Source of the DNA: Biomphalaria glabrata
Taxonomy: Eukaryota; Mollusca; Gastropoda; Planorbidae
DNA length: 64,000 nucleotides
Assembly: GCF_947242115.1 (NCBI RefSeq)
Contig: NC_074711.1
Coordinates: 30,634,602-30,698,601 of the forward strand
Direction of reading: 5' to 3'
Made by a program: the position numbers and the translations under genes. Under the pieces are notes generated by a model. It did no database searches. It saw nothing but the letters and a program-made list of their open reading frames with translations, and had not been told where the DNA came from. Each line of letters opens with the position of its first letter. The stretch's first letter is position 1. Positions 47,801 to 64,000 of the stretch are shown piece by piece.

Positions 47801-49992
47801 CCCCCTTTGTCAAAGAATATGCCCTACAATTTGAGAAATGCTTTTAACATGTGCTTTTGATTGCAACATTCTTTTTATCAAAGATCAAAGTAAAATTTGG
47901 ACTATGGGTTTCATTTTTTTTTAAATGATGTAATCCATGATTTCAGGGTCTTACAGAATTTTCAGGATTCAATTTCAGATTATGGTTTAAAAAATAATGG
48001 GCACCCTGACTTCAGCATCAACTTTACATTGTATTGCCATACTGCTGCGCTTAAGATCAATCAGTTTTATGCTTTAACATACTTTGTATTCTCTTCAGTT
48101 ATTTGAATCAAGTTATAAATGAGACTCTTCGCTGTGCTGTTATCACTCCATGGACTGCTAGGTGTCAGGATTTTGATACAGAGTTGGGTGGCCACAAAGT
48201 TCCTAAAAATGTAATCTTTTTTTTTCTTGCATTTTGATCAATGAAATGAAATCCATCCATCCATCCTAGTGGCGCAACACCCCACTGAGGGCTCTGGCTT
48301 GCCTCAGACATCCCTCCATTCGGATCTCTCCTAAGCCTTACATCTCCACAATAGGTTGTTGTAGATCTGCCTCCACATCATCAATCCATTTGTGGTCTGC
48401 CTTTGGGTTGCCTGCCTTTTGTTTTTTTGCTAGTATACAATTTTTGCCCATCTGTTCTCTGACATTCTTTCAAGGTGACCTGCCCAATATAGTCTGTTCT
48501 TTTTTATTACATAATAAAAATTGAAAGGCTAGAAAAAATAATCAATATGTTCTATGTAATGTCATAAATAAATACTATTTTAAACCACTCTAAAGAACAT
48601 AAGATATTTTGTTAAAGCAAGTTAAATCCTACATTAATATAAGTTATTATTGTTAGAGTTATTTAACCTTGGTTAGGCCAATAATAGAATATGCATCTTC
48701 TGTTTGGGACCCCTCAACTCAAGAAAACATTAAGAAACTAGAACAGACACAAAATAGAGCAGTGCGATTCATAACAAACGAATATTCACATTTGACTAGA
48801 GTAACACCTTTAGTAAAATCACTAAATTTAGAAAGCCTTCAGGACAGAAGGCTCAAAAGTAAAGTAGCAATAATACATAAAACACTGAACCATAATCTTC
48901 AAATACAAAAACAAAATTTAATAAAATACTCTGAAAGACACAAAGATAAAGGCACATTCCTCGTCCCATATGCTAGGACAAATTTGTACAAATACTCCTT
49001 CTTCCCTAGTGCTATTAGAGCATGGAATGGGTTGCCTGAGCTAGCCAGGAAAACCAGTGACTTGGCAGAATTTAAGTCATTGATTAATATGCATGACTAA
49101 ATGCATGACGCGTAGGACGTAATCATCTTCTTTTTTGAAGTAACGTCTGTATTATATAAGATAAGAGTACAAATATCTTACACTTTCACTTTATTGTAAC
49201 AAATCATGTAGTTTTTTTTTTTCCTTAAGTAACCTATCAACAAAAGAAAGGATTTCAATTCTACAATATTTGATATTATTGTCCTAAATAATGTTGTAAT
49301 GTAAGTATATTGTAGCTAATTGTATTTCAATTGATTTTCTAGACTCCAGTGATTCAGGCTCTAGGTGTGGTACTTCAAGATGAAACACTTTGGCCATTAC
49401 CTAACAAGTAAATTTTGTCTTCATTATATTACTGCTATGAGATCATTTAAACTTTTTTTAAAAGTTATTTTATTCCAATGTTAAACCTGATACATTGTGC
49501 ACCTCTTCTTTTTTTCTGTTCAGATTTGATCCAGATCGCTTCAGCGTTGAGCAAAGCAAAAACAGATCCCCATATGCATTTAGTCCTTTTGGTTTTGCTG
49601 GTAAACGCAAATGTCCAGGGTACAAGTTTGCTTATATGGAGTCCTCTGTGTTACTTAGCACCTTATTAAGAAGGTAAATAAAGTTCTTTTGAGAGTTCTA
49701 GCTGATTGTTATGTACTAGTTTAGAGAGTAGGTTAGTTTTGTTAGATAAATATATTGTGTATTGTTTTAGCGACGGTAAAAGTAATGACGTAGTAAGACA
49801 GACTAATGACGTAGGTAGACTTTGATTGTTCAAATCTATGAAATAATAACCCTTTTTAAAAGATATTTTCCACTTAATTCTTAAATCAGATTTGAAGTCA
49901 GCCTATGTGATGATCAAGTAGCCCAACCTGTGTATGGCTTGGTAACACATCCACTTGATGAAGTGTGGGTGAAAGTTTCCAAAAGGAAGTAG
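37108..49992 (+). CDS. CYP20A1: CYP20A1 orthologue (cytochrome P450 family 20), 12 exons, ~469 aa; exon 1 off by one base
   Basis: Exons: 37108-37180, 38680-38729, 38913-39082, 43593-43738, 43914-44081, 44592-44673, 45035-45202, 45404-45527, 48099-48210, 49343-49407, 49524-49673, 49890-49992. The start MLDFVIFAVTF matches human MLDFAIFAVTF, and 'DGNL.DIA..GSLHEFLV' in exon 3 is diagnostic of CYP20. Other parts are an I-helix region 'EAFHTTANLLTW' (no AGxDTT, as in the family), ETLR (E335/R338), 'FDPDRF', and a haem loop 'FAGKRKCPG' with Cys416. The C-terminus 'DEVWVKVSKRK' parallels human 'EEAWITVSKRY'. Coding length is 1411 nt, one too many. The anchor helix is in frame only if one T of the tttt at 37138-37141 is ignored. 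This is either an assembly slip, an allele, or real loss. ATGs at 37066 and 37078 are in the same frame as the start. CYP20A1 is an orphan P450 with no settled substrate. Confidence 0.9.
38440..38613 (+). mobile_element. Terminal-repeat element fragment in CYP20A1 intron 1
   Basis: It ends 'tgttacgccactg' and carries 'gggccca' words. It mirrors the fragment at 33585-33740 in opposite orientation. The far end is not identifiable. Confidence 0.5.
39400..41110 (+). mobile_element. LINE, endonuclease to reverse transcriptase, decayed
   Basis: Frames in order: an endonuclease-like stretch (about 39500-39700), then 'VRRGCILSPALFNILLEHIL' in pieces near 40220-40290. The RT catalytic box 'FADDIDLIGENLDQVQ' follows near 40345-40395 in the reading with two Asp. 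A 'FLGS' turn is at 40550 and 'SWLDNIKE' at about 41020. Many stops. It sits in CYP20A1 intron 3. Confidence 0.85.
41115..41751 (+). mobile_element. LINE C-terminus with zinc knuckle, second family
   Basis: The reading is 'KALVYRTCVLSTLLYGSETW', 'RCLRQIFKIRWQDKITNEEV', 'RRLGWLGHVRRMP' and 'GRPLLRYTDVCKRDMK'. It closes with a C-x3-C...H...C knuckle at about 41655-41715. It abuts a TA microsatellite. It is antiquated but only a few frame breaks are evident. Confidence 0.85.
41752..41806. repeat. TA microsatellite
   Basis: About 27 TA dinucleotides in a row stand exactly between two LINE ends. They are open in frame as an Ile-Tyr run, which accounts for the long open stretch here. Confidence 0.95.
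41807..42598 (+). mobile_element. LINE C-terminus with zinc knuckle, third copy
   Basis: The reading is 'VVDHFTYLGSIVSNDASLSR', 'KISVYQAVVLSTLLYGSETW', 'RCLRSIMDIRWQDHT' and 'RQLRWVGHVSRMGDKHIPK'. After a stop at 42254 it ends with a knuckle 'CPGCGKICRSQLGLRSHWKYC'-type (C2-H-C, 42482-42547) and an ATT repeat. It resembles its neighbour but is clearly a different subfamily and is better preserved. Confidence 0.85.
42600..43172 (-). mobile_element. R2-like LINE C-terminal endonuclease fragment, minus strand
   Basis: The minus strand is open over 152 codons (43134-42676) with 'LYWDRPILTDKTVDFNRPD', 'TIIDIAVP' and 'EKQRKYGNLGLEIKRLWKL'. The PD...D...K/KY layout is that of the restriction-like endonuclease at the end of R2-group LINEs. 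ATT repeats bound it on both sides (42584-42596 and 43148-43172), which suggests a 5'-truncated insertion. The family is assigned from memory. Confidence 0.75.
44725..44905 (+). mobile_element. Diverged tRNA-derived SINE
   Basis: 'cacttggcttgagaaccaag', 'gtgtacccagctctga' and 'gatgacctctttgccctccga' follow the order of the SINE at 3460 but with much divergence and a lost head. Confidence 0.55.
45565..45860 (+). repeat. Dispersed repeat, copy 2 (family of 31925-32170)
   Basis: It shares its order of words with 31925-32170 over about 250 bp and has an extra 'aattaattagttaattaa' stretch in the middle. It lies in CYP20A1 intron 8. Confidence 0.65.
45890..46050 (+). mobile_element. Possible tRNA-headed SINE
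   Basis: 'cactagcagagtggttagaatgtcagc' looks like a tRNA A-box region. It is followed by 'gtttgtgctcccttttcc', which could be a worn B-box. No duplication or tail is clear. Confidence 0.35.
46200..47515 (-). other. Unidentified cysteine-rich reading frames, minus strand, in CYP20A1 intron 8
   Basis: This island is richer in GC than its surroundings and has two long open stretches on the minus strand, 47464-47018 (148 codons) and 47007-46564 (147 codons), plus 46702-46481. The first holds many Cys (CDC, CRCDF, CDNDCC, CYC). The second has 'NCMDGASHREFRC', 'IIDIGIDECQSIQAKSEFSR' and 'LLDVRLLAEDDHSALDFVSN', which look protein-like. The stretches are in different frames and I found no convincing splice sites to connect them. 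An AATAAA on the minus strand near 46215 could end a transcript. I do not recognise the protein. It may be a decayed host gene copy or an element-derived frame. Confidence 0.4.
48245..48510 (-). mobile_element. RTE-like LINE tail, minus strand
   Basis: The reverse complement reads approximately 'IGQVTLKECQRTDGQKLYTS', then 'KGRQPKGRPQM' and 'ERSEWRDV'. This is the end of an RTE-type ORF ('GRPxxRW', 'WRxx'). It ends in a 'ggatggatgga' simple repeat, as RTE tails do. Confidence 0.65.
48620..49110 (+). mobile_element. CR1/Jockey-like LINE C-terminus, well preserved
   Basis: It is open for 143 codons (48669-49100): 'VRPIIEYASSVWDPSTQENI', 'QNRAVRFITNEYS', 'AIRAWNGLPELARKTSDLAE'. This is the final part of the LINE ORF2 and it stops normally at 49098-49100. 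Only the 3' end is present, so it is a 5'-truncated copy, younger than the relative at 15955. It lies in CYP20A1 intron 9. Confidence 0.9.
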
Positions 49993-51770
49993 TATCTGTT
50001 GAACATAGTTATCTTTCAGTCACATTCTGTTTGTAGAAGTAATTTTATATTGCAATGAATGAAACAAGAACATAATTGGTGTTCATAAATGAATGGAAAT
50101 GAATTTTTCAAACAATTATTCTCATGTCCTTCAATTACAAAATAACATGTATAGTTCATTTTCATTATCCTTATTGCTGAAGAATGCAGATTATCTTTAT
50201 AAATAGGCATTTTCACTGTACATATTAAATTTCAAGATCATTATTTACATTGTTGAAGACAAAAATGATTTTTTTTTTTTTTATTTTTACTTACAATCTT
50301 AGAATTCAATTTAAATTTGTGAAATTATCCTGTTTGATCTTTTAATAATAAAAAAAAAAACATAACTATTTGTTAGCTGATTGATGAAACCAAAATGCTC
50401 ATGTATCTAGACATGAGTCATGTCAAGATCTTTCTACTTTTTAATTATAATTTAAGTAAGTAGTTTGTTCATTAAATTTCTTACAATCTAAGTTTACCAT
50501 GTATGTTTGTAATGAATATGAATCTTTACTAGGAAAAATAAATGAAATTTAAATTGGCATATAGGGTTAGCTCTAAGTTCAACATTTCAATTACAGTTCA
50601 TTTGATGGATAGGTTATGAATCTTTTAAAAATTAGTTAATTTTTTTTAAGCAGTTGTTTTTTTTACACATGCACAGTAAATGTGTTTTTGTAGACACAAA
50701 CATGTTACAAAAGAACAACATTTAAGTTTATTTGGTAATGGGGTTTACTTGTGTTGTTCTGGGGTCATGGTGTTATTTGTTGTGTTCTGTTTCTTTAAAT
50801 TCTATTGATAATTACATAAATAAGTTGGCATGATCCTCCTGTTTCCCATAGTCCTTTTCATTAACAATGTTTTGTTTCATTATCATTAGTTTTACTTTTT
50901 AACAAAAATATCAGCTAGTGATCATTTTGCATTACATACCATTGAAATAATTATATTTTTTCTAATATCACTAATTTGAGCTTAGTGAAAAATGTGTCAT
51001 TTTGATTTTGTTTTTAAACATAGGTAGCATTTTCTAGAGACCTCCTTATGTGGTATAGTATTTGGTTCATTGACAAGAAAGAAAATATCTAGTCCAACCG
51101 AACATTTGTTTTGTTTTTATGTTCAACAAAGTTATAGTTTATAATGTTTTTTATTAAAATATCAATCACTTAGATATTTTTAATTAATTTATTTGTTTCT
51201 GTTTCTTTAAAGCAAAACTTATGCTGAATTATGTTTATAATTGGCATCTTTTATTGACTATGAAATGAATTTTCTTGAGTCTTTCTCATTATGAACTAAT
51301 TAATATAATGTTTATATTGAAAGATTGGTATTAAAGCATGCATGCTGTTATGCAATCAGCATTCAATGTTTGTTGGTGTTTTTTTTTACTTTATAGTCTT
51401 AGCTTATTCTGTCTCCTTTATTATATCTTTATAGTGAATAATAGTTCCAGGTTATGTTCATTAAAAGTGTCAAACTTTCAACTTGTCCAATGTAGAAATA
51501 CAAGTATACATTCAGCAAGGAGTAGACAAATTGTACAACATTTTGTATATTGATCAGCAAGACTCATGACAATGTTTATGATGACAATGTGTACATTTCT
51601 TTATTGGTTCATATAAAAACATTTCTGCAGTTTGATATATCTTAGAACATTTCAACAAGCTTACACTGGTAAGGGGGTACAACAAAAAATTTATATTAAA
51701 AAAGCAACAGCTTTACAACTAGGACACTTACAATTTATTAAATTACAGAACTATTACATTGTCCTAAATC
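49993..51770 (+). other. CYP20A1 3' UTR and AT-rich intergenic DNA
   Basis: AATAAA words follow the stop near 50346 and 50536. Nothing coding is seen. Several short open frames (for example 51338-51553) have no homology that I know. Confidence 0.4.
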
Positions 51771-51771
51771 A

Positions 51772-51870
51772 GGGGTGGGCAACCTTTTTGTATCGAGGGC
51801 CGCATTTAAAAAAAAAATGGGAATGGCGGGCTGCACATATATATATATATACACACACACAACTTAGAAA
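51772..51870 (+). mobile_element. hAT-type terminal fragment
   Basis: It begins 'caggggtgggcaaccttttt' and continues 'gagggccgcat', the standard start of a widespread hAT terminal repeat. It runs into a TA/CA microsatellite. The other end was not found. Confidence 0.5.
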
Positions 51871-52189
51871 AAAGATACGCTTGCTAACTGTGAAAATGCC
51901 TTTTAAATGTACACTGTATTATATTCATGTTTCTTTTTTGCTTCCACACCACTTGAGGAATTACGACACGAGTTAGCAATTAATTTTTGAAGCCAATTTT
52001 ACGATTTTTTAACAAATTTTGTTGCCTTTTTATATCACAAATATACAGTTGTACTTAATGTGTAGTATTTTACTTTTTACACTCGTGCATAATGTTCCGA
52101 AACTGTAGAACTAGCTTACTAGCTGTTACGCTTGTGACTACTGTCAAAATACAATCAGTCAACGTCGACCAGTGATTATGCTTGTTTAG

Positions 52190-52450
52190 TTTCCACACAA
52201 ATGAGACAATGTATGTTCCGGAAGTTAAATATTGGAACGAGCTAAACCTACCCTTGTGGAGCAACACCAGAGATGGCTGACCATGTCCTTCAACGCTGCA
52301 TACTAAATCAAGAAAAAGACTCTGGCCACAAAGCCCTCCTATAGAACAAAAGCTATTCTGAGAACTGCCTGATCTGGAAGCCACTGCGCGGTTAATCTCA
52401 GTTAAACCTCCAACATGTAAGATTAGAAGAACAGATGTATATGTACATAA
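52190..52450 (+). mobile_element. LINE C-terminal fragment
   Basis: The plus strand holds pieces of 'ADHVLQRC' (here 'gaccatgtccttcaacgctg') followed by 'DLEATARLI'-like codons, the end of a LINE ORF with an RNase H-side zinc cluster. The long minus-strand frame over it (52591-52070) is its shadow. Confidence 0.6.
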
Positions 52451-53579
52451 ATAGTGTGAACAGCTTCTGGCACCCATTAGACTCCTGTGGAAGTACTGAC
52501 TGAAACGTCTCTTTGTTTGGAGGTATGTCCTCTGGAGCAGAATCAGCTTCTTCACTAAGTGGTGAACTGAAGGTATTGAAAACTGGCTCATGACGTCTTA
52601 AAATTTGCTTTTATAAATTGCATAGTTAAGGAATCTTAATAAGTGTTGTACTTTTAGTCATTTCACTAGAAATAGTTTCCTCTTTCAGCAAAGGAAAATG
52701 TCAAAACCTGTTTTCTTTAGCTTGCTTGTAGAAATTGCATTGCAATAGTTGTTATCCAGAATAAGAAATCTGTCTTCCACTGTTCATTAGAAATATTGGT
52801 AACAAAGTCAATGTCCTTCGAGTAACATAACAGTTTCTTATTTGAAATTATATACTCTCATTTGCCTTGTACATGCTAAATAATTGCTAATTTGAAACTA
52901 ACCGTGGTTAACATTTCTTACTTTATTAAGTTTGTATTTTAAGCTTGAACTACAATAACACGTAATTTTATGCAGTTTTGTGCAAGCTTTCCTGTTTAGA
53001 GTTTATGGTTTTATATTTAAAAAAAAAAGATACTTTTCTCAGTCAGTCGTTTCATTTCCCTTTTTTTTCCAAGCATTAGCATTTACTAGATAAGCTGTAG
53101 TTGGAATTTGACTCATAACATATCAAAACATAACATATCAAAACAAAATGTATGTCATATTAATATGAAAAAATCACTTTTTTAACATAGTAATGTTAGT
53201 AGGTATCATTTGTTTTGAAAAATGATGGATTCTTGTGCTTGTGGAGAGTAGGCTACATCAGTTATCTTGTAGTGGAGTGCTTTTCGAGAATTACAGACTG
53301 CTGCAGTGTTATTTAAAAAGTTATTTTCAGCATCCAAGAAAAAAATCTTAACCTACAGAATTATTAAAATTACAAATTGGGATTACGCTGCCTAGCATAA
53401 TTAAATTTTTCTTATTTTAGGATGATACGCCTATTTATTCAAATACATGTTTTTCTTCTTCTTCCTCGTTCTCATTATTATGTTGGAGCGTAAAGATGAC
53501 TAGACCAATATATGAGATGGACTGCGCAGTGGTTTCCAAATCAAGGAGCCTAGCTCTCCATATAGTTTTTTTTTCTATT

Positions 53580-53725
53580 TATATATGTATCTCCAACTGA
53601 CCAAACCTACCCATGCCATATATGCGGCCAGCATTTTAAAGTGAGGATTGGACTTTACAGTCATCTTTAGTCCATAGGATATGAGAAATGTGCTCATCTA
53701 CGATCATGAAGGAGGAGCTATACAT
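53580..53725 (+). mobile_element. LINE zinc-knuckle tail fragment
   Basis: The reading 'HAICGQHFKVRIGLYSHL' is the C-terminal knuckle of the LINE group also seen at 41655 and 42482. Nothing upstream is preserved. Confidence 0.55.
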
Positions 53726-53939
53726 ATATTCATGAATGATCCCAAAGGTATTGGATTCAACATTTATTCTTGATAAATTTGTGTATAAGCTTATGTGAAA
53801 AGTTACTGCTAAAAAGCTATCGACATGTTATAAAGAGTCGCTTGTACTGACCAATGAGAATCTGATAAAGTAGTGATTTTTTTATTTATGTAAAAGTTGA
53901 TGTAGATGTAAAAGAAGATGAACTTATGTAAGTTGGTTA

Positions 53940-54340
53940 TGAGAAAAATATGAGCCAACAATCGTTGTTGCCAAACCTCAACATCTTGATATGAAAATTC
54001 AATTTAAAACAAAAATTAATAAATTTAATGTGAACATCAGGACAAGATTGGCTTCAGACCAACTTAAACAACAATTGCTGTTGCCAACCCTAAACATCTT
54101 GAAAAAGAAATTATATTTAAAAAAATATATAATTAATTTAACAAAAATAAATAAATTTAATGTGAACATCAGGACAAGATTGGCTTCCAGGCCAACTTAA
54201 ACAACAATTGCTGTTGCCAGCCTTTTCCATCTTGAGATGAAAATTCTTTTTGAAAAACAATAGCAGTATTATAATTATTTTTTTTTATTATTTAATTTGA
54301 ACATCCTAACAATATTGGCTTGGAGGCCTACTTTTTTTCT
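53940..54340. repeat. Tandem repeat, ~130-bp unit, two good copies and a weak third
   Basis: 'tgtgaacatcaggacaagat', 'ttaaacaacaattgctgttg' and 'catcttga' recur with a spacing of about 130 bp (54030 and 54158). Partial copies lie on both sides. Confidence 0.75.
54284..54290 (-). terminator. Candidate poly(A) signal of the GT31 gene
   Basis: The minus strand shows AATAAA in an A-rich stretch about 260 bp after the stop codon (54549-54547). Confidence 0.35.
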
Positions 54341-54546
54341 GTTACTTCTAAACACTGATAATTTTCCCTTTAAATAATTAGAATACACTTCTATATGGTC
54401 TAATGATTTTGAAAACAAAATTAAATCTCAACCATTCTCAACTTTAAAAATATCCATAAAAATATAACAATTTACTTTAATTCATTCACTTTGCTTCTTT
54501 TTAAATGACACTTTTTTTTTCACCACCATGATATAGTGTAAGCTTT

Positions 54547-56010
54547 TTAATTGCTTGGCCTCTTAAATGCCCATTTATCAGCAATGTCTTCAAGACCCCA
54601 TCTTTCATTTTGTCTACAATAGTTTATCTGTTGTGCTAACCATATTCTATCAAAAATTTCATTGGTGCAATCTGTGATAGCCAGACGGGAGCTTAAGAAA
54701 TCACACATTGAAGGGTTACTCTTTAGATAACTCACTTCCCCCATCACAGACATCGCTGGGGTATGATAGCGTCTTATCCCTGATGACTTGGGCAAAATTC
54801 CAGTAATAAATGCATCTTCAATGGCAATAGGAATAAAAAACTCTGAGGCTTTCAGCAGGTCATCAATGGCCCCTCCAGATATCAGGTAAGAGCTTCCAGA
54901 AGCATAAGATGGAAAACGTTCAAAAGGATACTCTAAAATTGACAAGCTCCACTTTCCCCATCGTCTAACATAAGGAGCATTATACATTGTGCCTAGAACA
55001 GTTTTCCATAAATAATTTTGATTAAGCAGTAAGAAATCTACAAATACTGGAATATTTACAAAAGTATCTTCATCTGCTTTCAAGAAAAATCCCAATCCTC
55101 TACAGTTATCATTCACCCATCGAAGAGTTCCAAGCATTTTAATAGTAAGTTTTCTGTAATCTTCAGTCATGTCGAATTGCAAAATGTCTTTAAACTCTTC
55201 TATTTCTTGTCTAATAATTGGGTCAAATCTCGGTGAAGTGACTTCATGTCCCATGACAAACAAAATCTGAACTTTGGCATTGATTTTTCCATTTGGCCAT
55301 GAACCTGTGTGGCCTACACTTCCCCATGTTTTCCTAATGGCCATTCGTCCAATTCGATTTCTGGGCATTGATGGAATAATAATAAGTAAAAAAGGAGGAG
55401 TCCCTTGACATACATTACCAACAAGAGGTAATGGGACGGGTGGACGAAACTGTAGAAGCCATGGTGACTGATAACGTCGAATCGCAAACAGAGCATTTTC
55501 ATGAGGTCTGAAGCGATCATTGTGTGCAGCACCCCAGAAATGAATTCTGTCAAGATGATGATATCTGGCAAAACTTGCCACAATTTTTTCAGAGCTGTTA
55601 TACCAATGTGGGAATGTCATTTCATAATAGTCTGGATCATAAGGACTGGATTCCACTACCTGACTTTTATTCTGTCCTAAATTACCAATGTCCACACCTG
55701 AAACATTTTTTGGAGGTTCTTTGATGAGCAACATTTCAGGTACATCTTCTTTCTCAGAGGCCTCTATTTCAGCATCCTCAGATTGCAACAGAGCAGCGAT
55801 TAATGATTCTTCTACAGATGTATTTCTGTTTTTGAATAAATGAAATCTCAAATTGTCCCTATATGCTTTAGCAGAAGCCAGATATTGTAGGTACTTAAGC
55901 CTTGTAGGATCCAATGGTTGAAAGAAGAATGTTCCAAGACCAAGGCAAAGCATTATTAACACTGTATACACAAATATTTTTTTTCTCCTCAGCACATTAA
56001 TGAAAGCCAT
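54547..56010 (-). CDS. Beta-1,3-galactosyl/N-acetylglucosaminyltransferase (GT31), single exon, 487 aa
   Basis: This is an uninterrupted frame with no introns, common for B3GALT-type genes. It is a type II Golgi membrane protein: a short basic tail (RRKK, 8-11), a signal-anchor helix at about 12-31 and a long stem to ~200. The stem has N-glycosylation sites at N63, N102, N114 and N138. The GT31 core has RKTWG (226-230), the metal- and nucleotide-sugar-binding motif 'KADEDTFVN' (DxD as D313-E314-D315), 'YASGSSYLISGG' (369-380) and 'EDAFITG' (398-404). It transfers Gal or GlcNAc in beta-1,3 linkage from a UDP-sugar. Which sugar and acceptor cannot be told from sequence. All core motifs are intact. 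Confidence 0.92.
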   Translation of the reverse strand: MAFINVLRRKKIFVYTVLIMLCLGLGTFFFQPLDPTRLKYLQYLASAKAYRDNLRFHLFKNRNTSVEESLIAALLQSEDAEIEASEKEDVPEMLLIKEPPKNVSGVDIGNLGQNKSQVVESSPYDPDYYEMTFPHWYNSSEKIVASFARYHHLDRIHFWGAAHNDRFRPHENALFAIRRYQSPWLLQFRPPVPLPLVGNVCQGTPPFLLIIIPSMPRNRIGRMAIRKTWGSVGHTGSWPNGKINAKVQILFVMGHEVTSPRFDPIIRQEIEEFKDILQFDMTEDYRKLTIKMLGTLRWVNDNCRGLGFFLKADEDTFVNIPVFVDFLLLNQNYLWKTVLGTMYNAPYVRRWGKWSLSILEYPFERFPSYASGSSYLISGGAIDDLLKASEFFIPIAIEDAFITGILPKSSGIRRYHTPAMSVMGEVSYLKSNPSMCDFLSSRLAITDCTNEIFDRIWLAQQINYCRQNERWGLEDIADKWAFKRPSN

Positions 56011-57051
56011 AATGTGATCAATGTATTTTTAAAAAATCACTTCAAGAAGAAAATTAATGGTAATGGTTGTATATTAGTACTTTTTTTTTCTTTTGAACGC
56101 AATAAAATGTTTAACTGAAAAGTAATTTGTAAGAATTGAAGATTAACTTTTTGTAAGGATATTTACAAATCCTGATGAAATAAAAAAAATCCCATTGCAC
56201 TACACATACAGATGGTTTATTTTAGCTCTGAACTAAACAGATGCTCTCCAGTAAATCTATCATGAGTTTAATTAAATTCAATGTTACAGTAAAGTTCAGA
56301 AATTTGATGCCTTTTAAAACGTAAATTTACATGATGAATACCAAATTAATTTAAAATGACTTTGAAATAGCTACAGCTAAAATATTTGAGTACCTGTAGG
56401 TTGTAAGTCAACAATATTTTTTAAAAGGATTGCTAAGCATATACTTTTTTTGTTAAGTAGTTGAAAGCAGTTATTACTATAAGTTACTTAAGTAAATGTA
56501 CAAATATCTTACTTTTTACATACAGGAGATGAATAATTATGATGTTTGTTTATTACATCTAAGTAAAATATTTAAATAGGGCTAAACTTGTGGTTTGAAA
56601 GAAGGAACAATTAGTTTTGAAGATGCTTTTTGGAGAGTTTTATGTAAAGTGTACATTTTGTAACTTAAGTAAAAGTTTTACAGTAATTAATTATAGATTC
56701 TTTAAAAAAAAAATCAATGTAGACATAATTAACATTGATGTAGTTTCCATATAAAAATCAATTTTGTTGCCAATTAGATTTAACATTTTTTTCTAAGGAA
56801 ACTTTTATTATAGTTCTAGAAGCAACTATTATAATAGTCAAATAAAATCAATATCACAATCCTAAGGTAAAATGAAAAGATAACAACTCATGTGTATTAT
56901 AATCAGATTTATTTGAAAAAACAATTTACAAACTATAGTACAGTAGGCTTTTTTGTGTGTTTTTTTGTTTACAAAGTTAAAATCTAACATACAAAAAAAA
57001 AAAAAAAGTTCTATTGTATATGAAACAAATGTTAGTAGTTTCCATACTGTC
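56011..57051. other. Space between the GT31 start and the DHX8 stop
   Basis: AT-rich; it holds the GT31 promoter/5' UTR and the DHX8 3' UTR. A minus-strand AATAAA at about 56908-56914 lies ~140 bp after the DHX8 stop and is its likely poly(A) signal. No other feature seen. Confidence 0.45.
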
Positions 57052-63495
<6,444 letters not shown>

Positions 63496-64000
63496 CTATT
63501 CAAAACAAGTATTTTAAAAATGATATGTAAGACGATAGATTGACATAAACTCAAACAACTTAGCAAGCTAAAATGCCTTCTTTACAGTAATTTGAAAGCA
63601 CTTCAAAGAAAGATGAAAAATTCCAAACTTGAATTTAGTGCTGAGCAACAAAATAAAAATTGAAATCAAACTGGTTTACCTATGACAGCGCTTTAACTTT
63701 TGAGAAAAACTAGAAATATCTAAAATTGGTTTAAAAATAAGGACGTTTAAAAAAAATGGAATGGAGAGTTAGGGACATTTTAAAAAATATATGAGATTTT
63801 GATGATCATGGCATTAGAAGTTTCTTAGTAAACAACACATAATCAAGCTTGGTAGCAAACATGATTGTACAATGCTGGAACCTAACTGCTGATCACTCTA
63901 ACCACCTATTATGTGTTATTATGGTATAGTGGACTAAGTAGCATTATAAAAGTACCTAATTAAAAGCCACTCAAAACAATTCACATTCCAATCTATTCTT
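63496..64000. other. DHX8 intron running off the window
   Basis: No exon was found to the right of 63495. The acceptor at 63500-63496 (minus strand, TTGAATAG) shows that the transcript continues upstream outside the window. Confidence 0.5.

Noticed and set aside
52070-52591. 173-codon minus-strand frame
   Set aside because: It is the shadow of a plus-strand LINE fragment; the protein has no recognisable features.

Overview
This is an AT-rich window from an animal nuclear genome. Introns are spliced at GT-AG sites, four intron-bearing genes have clear animal homologues, and the rest is crowded with LINE and SINE relics. The repeat mix points, by recall rather than by search, to a mollusc and most likely a pulmonate-type gastropod. 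It includes tRNA-headed SINEs ending in TTTAC repeats, several LINE tails with a C-terminal zinc knuckle, and cryptic 'tagatcta' low-complexity DNA.

Five host genes can be read. (1) 1568-11621, plus strand: a complete 12-exon TBC1D14/TBC1D12-type Rab GAP of 836 residues. (2) 23010-31480, minus strand: a complete 12-exon CYP3-clan cytochrome P450 of 750 residues. About 233 of these form a C-terminal tail studded with Arg-Arg-x-Ser motifs. This tail is the most unusual thing in the window. (3) 37108-49992, plus strand: a 12-exon CYP20A1 orthologue whose first exon is out of frame by one base as printed. (4) 54547-56010, minus strand: a single-exon GT31 beta-1,3-glycosyltransferase of 487 residues. 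(5) 57052-63495, minus strand: the last 13 exons (760 residues) of the spliceosomal helicase DHX8/PRP22; its N-terminal part lies beyond the right edge.

The spaces between and inside the genes are mostly old transposons. Intron 10 of the TBC gene holds a TIR-bounded element that contains a solo LTR with a 5-bp target-site duplication. The 11.6-23 kb gap holds a LINE interrupted by a SINE with a 9-bp duplication, a 30-bp minisatellite and a G-rich tandem repeat. The gap between the two P450 genes, which are head to head about 5.6 kb apart, holds a hAT transposon with 16-bp TIRs and an 8-bp duplication. It ends about 195 bp before the CYP20A1 start codon. CYP20A1 intron 3 is a LINE graveyard. 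DHX8 contains a 660-bp palindromic-ended element and a 39-bp tandem repeat that copies a splice donor.

The genes do not form a pathway. The TBC protein acts in membrane traffic and autophagy, the two P450s are oxidases of different clans, the GT31 enzyme builds glycans in the Golgi, and DHX8 releases spliced mRNA. Coding structures were joined by hand from splice sites, frame continuity and remembered homologues. No database was searched.
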